Of a stretch of DNA of 28,594 nucleotides, positions 21,885 to 28,594 are shown piece after piece. This stretch comes from Candidatus Omnitrophota bacterium (lineage in GTDB: Bacteria > Omnitrophota > Gorgyraeia > Duberdicusellales > 4484-171), in contig QNCE01000005.1 in assembly GCA_003644405.1 (NCBI GenBank), forward strand, positions 1 to 28,594. Reading direction: 5' to 3'. The stretch's first letter is position 1; the number at the start of each line of letters is the position of its first letter. The position numbers and the translations under genes were made by a program. Under the pieces are notes generated by a model. It worked only from the letters and a program-made list of their open reading frames with translations, was not told the origin of the DNA and ran no database searches.

Positions 21885-23591
21885 TTACTGCAAGGGGCTA
21901 TACGCCCCTTGCAGTTGGACAAAAGAAGGATTCTTTACCCCGCAGATATTTCTGACTTTCTGCAAGAAAGTCTTTATAAGCTGAGAAGAAATAAATTCTT
22001 CTCTTATTAATTTATAAACGTAAACTCCTTTCTTTTTCTCAAGTACAATTCTAAATAAAGCCTCTTGAGTGAGCAACTCTCTTATAATTACTGCTCCAAG
22101 GGTATACTTATCTAATTTTTCAGAAAAAACTATTTTGCCCTCAGAGAGCTTCACTGAAAAAGTAGTCTTCTCTACCCAGGAAAGGAAATCATGGTTACTT
22201 AGCATGAACTTATCTATAACTCCTTTTATAAAATTAATCACTCTACAAATATAGAAGATAAAAAATATTTCATCTCTCTTCATATCCTTCTCAAAATAAG
22301 CACAACTACTTCTAAAATAAATATAATCCTCTTCTCTAATCTGATAGGCAGAAGAAATTTCTTTAAATAGGCTACTTTCCATAACAGGGTAAAAGATACT
22401 TGGCCCTAAAAAGACTCTTTTGCCTGCTAAGAAACTCACATCTTCAAAGCACTCTTCAAATTTCTGATGAGGTAATCCTACGATGAAATGGACAAAAGGA
22501 TAAATATTTCTATCAGCAAGGTAGCTAGAGAAGGAGAAAATTTTCTTCTCCTGGCAGCGATTAAGATATTTTATAAGACTCTTCTTTCTGGTTACTAGAG
22601 AAAAATCAACATGGGTAAGACCACATTTTTTAAGTTTATTCAAAATAGAGAAATTTAAATTTTTGCTCATCAAACCATTCATAAAGGAAATTCTTATACT
22701 CTTTCCTTTGTCTACTAAATTGTCGATAATTAGATCTAGAAGTTTTTCGAACTGAGGATTAAGATTTATATTGTCGTCTTCAAAATTAAAATGTCTTATC
22801 CCTAAGTTATAACAAATTTCTATTTCTCCAAATACATTTTCTGCCTTCCGATAACGAAAGGGCTCCTTTATTGCGCAGAATCTACAACCCAAGTTACACC
22901 CTCGAGAAGCAATCAGTGAAGTATACACATTCCCATCTATTTTGTACTCATCGTAGTTTATGAGTCTTCGCTCGGGGTAAGGGAGTCTATCTAAATCTTC
23001 TATGATAGGAACTTGAGAAGAAATAAAGGACTTGCTACCTACTCTATAACAGAGACCTGGAATATACTCTATTTTCTTATCCACTTTTTTACACAACTCT
23101 AAAAAGGTATACTCTGCTTCTCCACGAATCACAAAATCTATACTGGGGTTTTTAATAAGCATATGGGGCCTAGAAGTGGCGCACCTACCTCCTACTACGA
23201 CGATAATCCTTTTATCCACTTTTTTAACAGTCTCAGCAACCTGGATGGCACTGTCAAAGTAACATGAAAAATTAGCAGAGATACCTACAATATGGGGCTT
23301 AAAATCCTTAAGGAAGTTCTGAACCTCCTCAAAAGTTAGCCCAAAATGATAAAAATTATTAAAAAGCCTAAAAGGAGATTTGTTAGGGTGGTAATAACGC
23401 TTAAGATAAGAAAAGTTTTGAGGAATTCTGATGGTAACTTTTCTTCTCCATTCTAGAGCATTAACAATCTTTGCTTCAAACCCTTCCTTAATCAGTAGTG
23501 TAGCTAAGTAAAGAAGTCCTAAAGGATAATTTCTTGAGAAGGTAAAATAGAAATCCTGTATAGGAGGAAGAATAAGTAAAACTCTTTTCAT
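21885..23591 (-). CDS. B12-binding domain radical SAM protein
   Basis: 568 aa. The N-terminal cobalamin-binding-like domain (residues 1-190: MKRVLLILPPIQDFYF, NYPLGLLYLATLL, HIVGISANFS, GGRCATSRPHML, IRGEAEYTF) precedes a radical SAM domain. Its CxxxCxxC is CNLGCRFC (C232, C236, C239). A C-terminal region of about 170 residues has no recognised motif. Such proteins perform methyl transfers or rearrangements on varied substrates; none can be assigned here. It starts 7 nt after the NSUN-type gene, making it the last gene of the rlmN operon. The final codons are encoded in the hairpin at 21888-21914. Confidence 0.88.
   Translation of the reverse strand: MKRVLLILPPIQDFYFTFSRNYPLGLLYLATLLIKEGFEAKIVNALEWRRKVTIRIPQNFSYLKRYYHPNKSPFRLFNNFYHFGLTFEEVQNFLKDFKPHIVGISANFSCYFDSAIQVAETVKKVDKRIIVVVGGRCATSRPHMLIKNPSIDFVIRGEAEYTFLELCKKVDKKIEYIPGLCYRVGSKSFISSQVPIIEDLDRLPYPERRLINYDEYKIDGNVYTSLIASRGCNLGCRFCAIKEPFRYRKAENVFGEIEICYNLGIRHFNFEDDNINLNPQFEKLLDLIIDNLVDKGKSIRISFMNGLMSKNLNFSILNKLKKCGLTHVDFSLVTRKKSLIKYLNRCQEKKIFSFSSYLADRNIYPFVHFIVGLPHQKFEECFEDVSFLAGKRVFLGPSIFYPVMESSLFKEISSAYQIREEDYIYFRSSCAYFEKDMKRDEIFFIFYICRVINFIKGVIDKFMLSNHDFLSWVEKTTFSVKLSEGKIVFSEKLDKYTLGAVIIRELLTQEALFRIVLEKKKGVYVYKLIREEFISSQLIKTFLQKVRNICGVKNPSFVQLQGAYSPLQ
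21888..21914 (-). terminator. Rho-independent terminator hairpin overlapping the CDS end
   Basis: An 11-bp perfect stem (CTGCAAGGGGC / GCCCCTTGCAG) with a 5-nt loop is followed on the minus strand by TAATTTTCTTTTT. This fits a terminator for the minus-strand radical SAM operon. The stem lies inside the last codons of that gene. It also sits 11 nt past the convergent HU stop, where it lacks a T-run, so plus-strand action is uncertain. Confidence 0.8.
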
Positions 23592-23598
23592 TAAAATT

Positions 23599-24543
23599 CT
23601 ATTCTTTTATCAACTTAGCAATAAAAAAACCTTCCATAAATCTATTAGGGATTATACGCAAACATAACTCCAGTTGTGAAGAAAAATATTTATCTTTCCA
23701 TCTCTTTAATCCTCTCCTTACATTCTTTAAAGGTATACTTATAGGAACTACTCTTATATTTCCCTCAAATTTCTTCAGTGCCCAATCGATTACTTCCTCA
23801 TTCTCTTCAGGCGAGAAAGTGCAGGTAGAATAAATTAAAACACCTCCTTCTTTCAAAGCATAAATTGCTGATGAAAGCAACTTTTTCTGTTTATGAGCCA
23901 TCTCTTTTACTTTCCTCTCTTTCCAATATTTAAAAGAACGAGGGTTATTCACATCAAAGAGTCCTTCACAAGAACAGGGAGCATCTAATAGGATTTTATC
24001 AAAATATTCAGGAAATTTTTTCTTAGCAAGAGAAGCATCGCATAACAGAGTTTTAACAAAACCTGCTCCTTGGATTCGTAAATTAGTTAACAACTTGTAG
24101 TATCTAATTCTTATTTTCTCCATTGCCACTAATTCTATATCTAGACCTGCTAAAGAAGCAATTTGCGTAGTCTTTGCTCCAGGGGCGGCACACATATCTA
24201 ATATTTTTTCCCTTTTCTGAGGGGAAAGCAAGATAGGAGGAATCATACTAGAAATATTTTGAACATAGATAAGTCCTTCTTGGTAAATATAGCTTCTTTG
24301 TAACTCTCTAAGGTTAGAGTGAAGCACAAAACTTCCTTTGGGCCAAGAAAGTTCTCTGTATTTAATTCTTTCTTTCTGCAGTTCTTTTCTTAACTTACTC
24401 AGATCTATCTTTAGATAATTTACTCTAAATGTGTGGAGCTTCTTCTGACGAAAACTCTCTAAAATTTGAGGGCAACTGAGAGGATAAATTTTCTTGATTT
24501 TTTCTATAAAAGAGGAAGGAAGTTGAAAGATTACTTGTTTCAT
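23599..24543 (-). CDS. RsmB/NSUN-family RNA 5-methylcytosine methyltransferase
   Basis: 314 aa. SAM motif I is DMCAAPGAKT (residues 116-125). Motif IV is LLDAPCSCEG (C190) and motif VI is YSTCTFSPEENEE (C241, the nucleophile). This two-cysteine pattern defines Fmu/RsmB/RsmF/NSUN enzymes, which make m5C in rRNA or tRNA. The N-terminal part (residues 1-95) is of the RsmF/Nop2 kind (FRVNYLKID, YIYQEGLIYVQNISSM), without the NusB-like domain of RsmB. The target base is not predictable. The ATG overlaps the upstream flavin reductase-like gene as ATGA. Confidence 0.92.
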   Translation of the reverse strand: MKQVIFQLPSSFIEKIKKIYPLSCPQILESFRQKKLHTFRVNYLKIDLSKLRKELQKERIKYRELSWPKGSFVLHSNLRELQRSYIYQEGLIYVQNISSMIPPILLSPQKREKILDMCAAPGAKTTQIASLAGLDIELVAMEKIRIRYYKLLTNLRIQGAGFVKTLLCDASLAKKKFPEYFDKILLDAPCSCEGLFDVNNPRSFKYWKERKVKEMAHKQKKLLSSAIYALKEGGVLIYSTCTFSPEENEEVIDWALKKFEGNIRVVPISIPLKNVRRGLKRWKDKYFSSQLELCLRIIPNRFMEGFFIAKLIKE

Positions 24544-25091
24544 TTTCTAAATTCTACAAATTTAGTTGATTTAAAGAAAAAAGTTGAGCCTAAGTGAAAA
24601 ATTAATTCTACTTTCTCGGTATCCCAAAAATCTCCCTTAAAATACTCATCATCTGCTTCGGCGTAGATGATTTCTCCTATAAACAGATAATGATCTCCTA
24701 CCTCTTTAATATCAACTAAAGAACACTCAAGATGCCCGATGCATTCAGCCACTCTGCATGCTTTACTTAAGGAATGAGGTTTCTGAGGGGACAATCCACT
24801 CTCTTTAAACTTATCTACATTCCAACCAGTTAATTTCCCACAGCAAATCACCTCCTCAATAATACTCCACTCAGGCACATTCACAACAAATTCTTCACTT
24901 TTTCTTATAATTTCAGAAGAAAAATGTTTTTTTGCTAAAGCAACACTCAGTAAGGGAGGATTTTTAGAAAGAGGCATATGCCAGGCGCAGGTAGTAACAT
25001 TTTTCTTATCCTTGTAAGCACAACTTACTAAAATAACTTCTCCACAGTTAATTAATCTATTAGCCGCGCTTTTTTTAACCTCTACTTTCAT
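24540..25091 (-). CDS. Flavin reductase-like / FMN-binding split-barrel protein
   Basis: 183 aa. Family features are the opening ANRLINCGEVILVSCAYKDK, NVTTCAWHMPLSKNPPLLSVAL, then SEEFVVNVPEW and GHLECSLVDIKEVGDHYLFIGEI. These match the FlaRed/COG1853 family, which binds FMN and often acts as a flavoredoxin-type electron carrier in anaerobes. The ATG at 25091 has GGAGGGAGAG. It sits between a PflX-like radical SAM gene (41-nt gap) and the NSUN-type gene (4-nt overlap). A role as electron donor for radical SAM enzymes is a guess from this context. Confidence 0.88.
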   Translation of the reverse strand: MKVEVKKSAANRLINCGEVILVSCAYKDKKNVTTCAWHMPLSKNPPLLSVALAKKHFSSEIIRKSEEFVVNVPEWSIIEEVICCGKLTGWNVDKFKESGLSPQKPHSLSKACRVAECIGHLECSLVDIKEVGDHYLFIGEIIYAEADDEYFKGDFWDTEKVELIFHLGSTFFFKSTKFVEFRK

Positions 25092-25132
25092 ACTCTCCCT
25101 CCTTCCTTTCCCTAATTGGTTTTATATAAACG

Positions 25133-26029
25133 TTAAAAACCTCGATAAAAACCTAACTTCCTAGCATAGTCAAGCACTTCCTTAAATTCTTCAATAGTTG
25201 GTCTGCGAGAGAGTTCTTTTATATAATGGGCATTAAAACAAGGACGATACTGCTCCATTATATTGATGTAGGTATCGACAGATATTTCTTCTTTTATAAA
25301 ATCTAAAATTTTGAAAGAACCAGCAAGTCTGGAAGGTAACACTAGATGGCGTATAAGAAGACCTTTTTTGGCAATACCTCCAATTATTACTAAATCTCCT
25401 ACCTGCCTATGCATCTCTTTTAAAACTTCTTTGACTACTTCCCAGTAATTGGGAGCTGAAGAAAGTTTACTAGCCACACTGTCATCTGAATATTTTACAT
25501 CAGGCATATAGATGTCAAAAACTCCCTCTATAACTTTTAAAGTCTCTACACTTTCATATCCTCCACAGTTATATACCAAAGGTAAAGAAAGACCTTTTTG
25601 AATAGCAAGGGATAGGGCCTCTACTATTTGAGCAACTACATGGGTAGGAGTAACAAAGTATATGTTCTCTGCTCCATTATCTTGAAGGGTAATCATCATC
25701 TCTGCTAACTCTTCTTTAGAAACTTCTCTTCCTTCGCCTAAATGAGATATAGGGTAGTTTTGACAGTAAATGCATCCTAAATTACACCAAGAAAAAAATA
25801 TCGTTCCTGAACCTCCTCTTCCTACAAGTTCTGGCTCTTCTCCAAAATGGAGAAAAAAACTATCCACTTTGGCAAGGTGGGTAGTCTTACAAAACCCAAC
25901 TTCTCCTTTTAATCTATTCACTCCACAGTTACGAGGACAAATATTACAGTTTTCTAAACTTTGAGTGAGTCTATTCTTTATTTCCTCTAACTTTCCTTTA
26001 CGATAAAGTTGTAAATAGGAAGGTTCCAT
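25133..26029 (-). CDS. PflX-like (COG1313) radical SAM protein
   Basis: 298 aa. An N-terminal Cys set is CNICPRNCG (C28, C31, C35) plus GFC (C47). The radical SAM CxxxCxxC is CNLGCIYC (C82, C86, C89), within the family block GGSGTIFFSWCNLGCIYCQN. HFGEEPELVG just before it is also typical of the PflA-related COG1313 group. Members are called putative pyruvate formate-lyase activases, but no glycyl radical enzyme is in the window, so the substrate is open. The ATG overlaps the rlmN stop as TAATG. Confidence 0.87.
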   Translation of the reverse strand: MEPSYLQLYRKGKLEEIKNRLTQSLENCNICPRNCGVNRLKGEVGFCKTTHLAKVDSFFLHFGEEPELVGRGGSGTIFFSWCNLGCIYCQNYPISHLGEGREVSKEELAEMMITLQDNGAENIYFVTPTHVVAQIVEALSLAIQKGLSLPLVYNCGGYESVETLKVIEGVFDIYMPDVKYSDDSVASKLSSAPNYWEVVKEVLKEMHRQVGDLVIIGGIAKKGLLIRHLVLPSRLAGSFKILDFIKEEISVDTYINIMEQYRPCFNAHYIKELSRRPTIEEFKEVLDYARKLGFYRGF

Positions 26030-27048
26030 TAATCTTTAAATGTGGCTTTAAGCTGGCCGCAAGCAGCCTTTATATCCTCTCCCCTAGGTTTCCTCAATGT
26101 AAAAAATATTTTACATTTTTTTAATATATTTTTGAATACTTCTATCTCTTGAATAGAAGGAGCTTTCCATTCAAAGTAGGGAGAAGGATTATAGGGTATA
26201 AGGTTTATCTTACAATTAATTCCTTTAACTAACTTTACCAGTTTTAAGGCATCCTCCTTTTTTGTATTTAAATTCCTTATCATAATATATTCAAAAGTTA
26301 TAGGGTATCTTTCGTATTTAGCAAACGCTTTTACAGCTTTCATTAACTCTTGAAGAGGATATTTTTTTGTAGCAGGCATAAGGAATGTACGAACTTTAGA
26401 ATCAGGAGAATGAAGAGAAATGGAAAGCTTTACTCCTAAATTCAGCTCTCTTAATTTTTCTATCTTAGGAATAATCCCTAAGGTAGAAATGCATATCCGT
26501 CTTCTACCAAAGTAAATGCCATGGGGTTCTTTTAAAATTTCTATACTTTTTACAACATTGTCAAAATTATCTAAAGGTTCTCCTATGCCCATAAATACTA
26601 TATTGGTAATTCTCCCTATTCTTTTGGCCACCTCTAGATACTGAGAAATAATCTCTGATGTCCTCAAATTCCTCTTAAATCCAGAGATTCCACTTACACA
26701 GAATCTACATTTAAATTTACATCCTACCTGAGTAGAAACACAGAGAGTAACTCTCTTTCCTTCAGGGATAAGAACTGTTTCTATCCTATGGCCATCATCT
26801 AACTCAAATAAGAATTTTTCTGTTCCATCTTCAGAGGTTTCTCTTTCTATCAATTTAAGGTGGGAGAAATAAAAGTTATTCTTCAGAAACCCCCTTGCTT
26901 CCTTAGAAAGATTAGTCATTAAATCAAAATTCTCTACCCTTTTTTTATAAATCCAATTAAAAATCTGATGGGCGTAGAATTTTGGATACGCTTTTTCTCT
27001 GAGTAAATCCTCTAACTCCTTTAAAGTATAGCTCTTAATATCCTCCAT
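26029..27048 (-). CDS. rlmN: Dual-specificity 23S rRNA/tRNA adenine-C2 methyltransferase
   Basis: 339 aa from the ATG at 27048. RlmN makes m2A in 23S rRNA (A2503) and tRNA by a radical mechanism. The cluster motif is CKFKCRFC (C110, C114, C117). SLHSPDSKVRTFLMPATKKYP is a hallmark, and the methyl-carrying Cys is in AACGQL (C330). I chose 27048 because MEDIKSYTLKELEDLL is the typical RlmN opening. The in-frame ATG at 27057 lies inside a repeat. Neither has a ribosome site, because a repeat from the neighbouring transposase element abuts the start codon. It is the first gene of a five-gene operon. Confidence 0.95.
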   Translation of the reverse strand: MEDIKSYTLKELEDLLREKAYPKFYAHQIFNWIYKKRVENFDLMTNLSKEARGFLKNNFYFSHLKLIERETSEDGTEKFLFELDDGHRIETVLIPEGKRVTLCVSTQVGCKFKCRFCVSGISGFKRNLRTSEIISQYLEVAKRIGRITNIVFMGIGEPLDNFDNVVKSIEILKEPHGIYFGRRRICISTLGIIPKIEKLRELNLGVKLSISLHSPDSKVRTFLMPATKKYPLQELMKAVKAFAKYERYPITFEYIMIRNLNTKKEDALKLVKLVKGINCKINLIPYNPSPYFEWKAPSIQEIEVFKNILKKCKIFFTLRKPRGEDIKAACGQLKATFKD

Positions 27049-27082
27049 CTGCAACATTTGAGTTTCTGCAACATTTGAGTTT
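27049..27082. repeat. 17-bp tandem direct repeat at the element's left end
   Basis: Two identical, adjacent 17-bp copies (27049-27065 and 27066-27082) begin CTGCAACATTTGAGTTT. The first copy ends exactly at the rlmN ATG; the second forms one arm of a palindrome. Confidence 0.9.
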
Positions 27083-27099
27083 CAAACAGAAATGTTGCA
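27067..27099. repeat. Left REP-like palindrome of the transposase element
   Basis: TGCAACATTT (27067-27076) pairs with AAATGTTGCA (27090-27099). GTTT/AAAC nearest the centre also pair across a single C, leaving two mismatched positions in 16. It overlaps the transposase stop codon. Its outer arms match those of the right palindrome at 28003-28043. Confidence 0.85.
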
Positions 27100-27972
27100 T
27101 AAGCGATAGATTTTATGACGACTTATACCTAAGATACCCGATATCTCTTTAACTCTAAAGCCTCTACTTTTCAACTGCTCTATAACATAAATCAATGCTT
27201 GCTTCTCTTCAGGCTTAACTATCCTCCTTTTATCCTTAAATTGGCGAATCTTTTCTTCTAAAAAATCCTTTTTATTTGCTTTTTCTTTCTTTTTAATAAG
27301 GAAAGAGCTCGCTTGTACAGAAACTTTCTTACATATTTTTTCTAATCCCCTCAAATTCTCTAAGAGTGGTGTATACTTTATTCTTGCGCACTCTTCTAAA
27401 AGTCGCTTATATTCTGCAATTGCCTTTTTTCTGTCACAATGAAGAATATTTAAGATAAAATCATTTTTTACAAAAGAGGTCTTAGAAGGGTCGAGATATA
27501 GTTGGATAGAACTCCATTTATAATCACATAAATCTTTACATAATCTTGCCTTTAAAGGATTTAAATGGATATATAAAGAAATTGCTAAAAGGTAAATTTC
27601 TTCTCTACAGAGAGCGCACCTATATACTCCACAAAACACATGTCCCTTTCTTTGGTACTTTCTATTAAAATAAGTAGCGTATCTCTGAAAAAGTTTTTTC
27701 ATCGCCTTATCTAAATTTCTTTGAGTCAAATATAATAAAAGATGAAGATGATTAGGCATTAACACAAAAGAGTAAATCTCTAAACCAAAATCATTAGAAG
27801 TATTTTTGAGAAGATAAAGAAAATAAAGATAATCATTTTCTTCTAAAAATAACTGTTCTTTTCCCGGTGCTCTTTGGGTAACATGATAAAAATTATTTTC
27901 TAAAATAATCTTCTTATTAACTCCCAGATAACGATTAATTTTCTTTTTCTCTATCAATTCTAATATATCCAT
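27082..27972 (-). CDS. REP-associated-type Y1 transposase (IS200-like) with C-terminal HTH
   Basis: About 296 aa. The N-terminal Y1 (HUH) domain shows FYHVTQRAPGKE, then LMPNHLHLLLY with the metal-binding His pair (H75, H77). RYATYFNRKYQRKGHVF carries candidate nucleophile Tyr residues (near 98-101), and YIHLNPLKARL and YKWSS are classic of RAYT/TnpA-REP proteins. The C-terminal ISGILGISRHKIYRL looks like a helix-turn-helix. Upstream in-frame starts (ATG 28017, GTG 28029) lie within the right palindrome, so I prefer 27972, though it lacks a ribosome site. The gene is intact and flanked by related palindromes. RAYTs cut and move REP hairpins as single strands. Confidence 0.88.
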   Translation of the reverse strand: MDILELIEKKKINRYLGVNKKIILENNFYHVTQRAPGKEQLFLEENDYLYFLYLLKNTSNDFGLEIYSFVLMPNHLHLLLYLTQRNLDKAMKKLFQRYATYFNRKYQRKGHVFCGVYRCALCREEIYLLAISLYIHLNPLKARLCKDLCDYKWSSIQLYLDPSKTSFVKNDFILNILHCDRKKAIAEYKRLLEECARIKYTPLLENLRGLEKICKKVSVQASSFLIKKKEKANKKDFLEEKIRQFKDKRRIVKPEEKQALIYVIEQLKSRGFRVKEISGILGISRHKIYRLCNISV

Positions 27973-28002
27973 ATTTAACAATAATTTACTACATTCGTTC
28001 CT

Positions 28003-28043
28003 CTTCTGCAACATTTTTGTTTGAAACACAAATGTTGCAGAAG
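28003..28043. repeat. Right REP-like palindrome of the transposase element
   Basis: The 20-nt arms 28003-28022 and 28024-28043 are inverted copies with one mismatch around a central G. The arms begin CTTCTGCAACATTTTTG. It lies upstream of the transposase gene and 43 nt downstream of the neighbouring minus-strand gene, for which the hairpin may also protect or terminate the transcript. Confidence 0.88.
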
Positions 28044-28086
28044 AAATAAGAAGGTTGGTTCTGATATGATAAGTTAGGAAAGGTGA

Positions 28087-28594
28087 TTAATCTACTACCT
28101 CTACTGTAACCGTAGGAGCATTGGGATAACAGATATCGTTTCCGTTTCCTGAAATACCATCTGTATCATCAAAGGTTACAGCATTAGTAACATCAAATTT
28201 TATTCTTATCTTCTTAGTCATACCCTTTTTTACTACTAAAGGTTGAGAAAAAGTACTAGTGTCAGTAAAATATTCTCCTATCACATTATAATGCTCGCCC
28301 TGGGAAGTTTCAGGAGATTTCAATGTCCCCTCTGCATAATCACTTGAATTAGTAGATGCTAATACTGCTTGAGTACCATCAGGCCCTGATACTGTAGTTG
28401 CTGTAGTATAATAAGTAGTGGCTCCTATAGTTCCTGTAGATTTTATGGATATTGTCCGAGAAACAGTCACTCTATCCTTAGTATACACACCCTCAGGAAT
28501 AGATTTACTGCTTACGTAGGAACCTACTATCTCTCCTGCATTTACACTGGCAATATTAAAGGTGAGCTCTCCTTCTCCTACTCTCACCCAAGAA
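28087..28594 (-). CDS. Exported-looking hypothetical protein, C-terminal part (5' end beyond window)
   Basis: The frame is open to the right edge, so the N-terminus is missing; a GTG at 28587 is an internal Val rather than a likely start. The visible 169 or so residues are rich in Ser, Thr, Gly and Val with alternating beta-strand pattern (RVTVSRTISIKSTGTIGATTYYTTATTVSG; APTVTVEVVD at the end), few Lys/Arg and no helix-forming runs. This composition suggests an extracellular or pilin-like surface protein, but no family is recognised. Two cysteine-poor Asp/Gly/Asn stretches (DDTDGISGNGND) could bind calcium, which is speculative. Confidence 0.7.
   Translation of the reverse strand, partial: SWVRVGEGELTFNIASVNAGEIVGSYVSSKSIPEGVYTKDRVTVSRTISIKSTGTIGATTYYTTATTVSGPDGTQAVLASTNSSDYAEGTLKSPETSQGEHYNVIGEYFTDTSTFSQPLVVKKGMTKKIRIKFDVTNAVTFDDTDGISGNGNDICYPNAPTVTVEVVD

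Larger units (their letters stand above)
27049..28043. mobile_element. Palindrome-flanked RAYT-type element
   Basis: The unit consists of the Y1 transposase gene plus a left palindrome with duplicated arm (27049-27099) and a right palindrome (28003-28043). Both are built from the same CTGCAACATTT...AAATGTTGCAG arms. It sits between an exported-protein gene and the rlmN start codon. The exact ends are inferred from the repeats. Confidence 0.7.

Noticed and set aside
27049..28043. CRISPR-like array suggested by repeated TGCAACATTTG units
   Set aside because: Only two tandem direct copies without spacers plus inverted copies flanking a transposase; this is a REP/mobile-element pattern, and no cas gene is present.

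Overview
The window is AT-rich (roughly one third GC by eye) and gene-dense. It has short Shine-Dalgarno leaders, many 1-25 nt gene overlaps, and core bacterial genes mixed with secreted, sugar-use and radical-SAM genes. An S1 protein, tyrS, rplU, an Obg-type GTPase, HU, ispH and rlmN mark it as bacterial. Lipoprotein-type signals, PilZ, TPR proteins and an archaeal-looking methyltransferase family suggest an uncultured anaerobic candidate-phylum bacterium (Omnitrophota- or Aerophobota-like). The phylum is a guess; no rRNA is present to test it. No tRNA, rRNA or CRISPR array was recognised.

Layout. 1-4498 (minus): a sugar ABC importer operon with binding lipoprotein, two permeases and a secreted TPR protein that ends in a glycosidase-like start and runs off the left edge. 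4574-7620 (minus): S1 protein - tyrS - PilZ operon behind a near-consensus promoter. 7684-9631 (minus): PlsC-type acyltransferase and phosphohexomutase. 9816-14203 (minus): rplU - Obg-like GTPase - proB - proA - nadD - acyl carrier protein, tightly packed. 14253-15162 (minus): NIL-domain protein and a TrmJ/SpoU methyltransferase. 15312-16436 (minus): thioredoxin-CcdA fusion, divergent from ispH (16497, plus), which is followed by a GH94-family phosphorylase gene split by one frameshift at a nine-A run. 20090-21504 (minus): COG2521-like methyltransferase and a TPR protein, divergent from HU (21610, plus). 21885-27048 (minus): a five-gene operon of rlmN, a PflX-like radical SAM protein, a flavin reductase-like protein, an NSUN/RsmB-type rRNA methyltransferase and a B12-binding radical SAM protein, closed by a hairpin lying inside the last codons. 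27049-28043: a REP-associated-type Y1 transposase flanked by related palindromes. 28087-28594: the C-terminal part of an exported-looking protein entering from the right edge.

How it fits together. The importer, secreted protein and phosphorylase suggest oligosaccharide scavenging with phosphorolytic cleavage. The central block is translation, proline and NAD housekeeping. The 22-27 kb operon joins two RNA-modifying enzymes to two uncharacterised radical-SAM proteins and a possible flavin-based electron donor.

Best second looks: the palindrome-flanked transposase abutting the rlmN start codon; the A9 frameshift in the phosphorylase; the Obg-like GTPase with a lost DxxG motif and no rpmA beside it; and three genes whose -10 boxes sit only 7-9 nt before ATG, as in leaderless transcripts.
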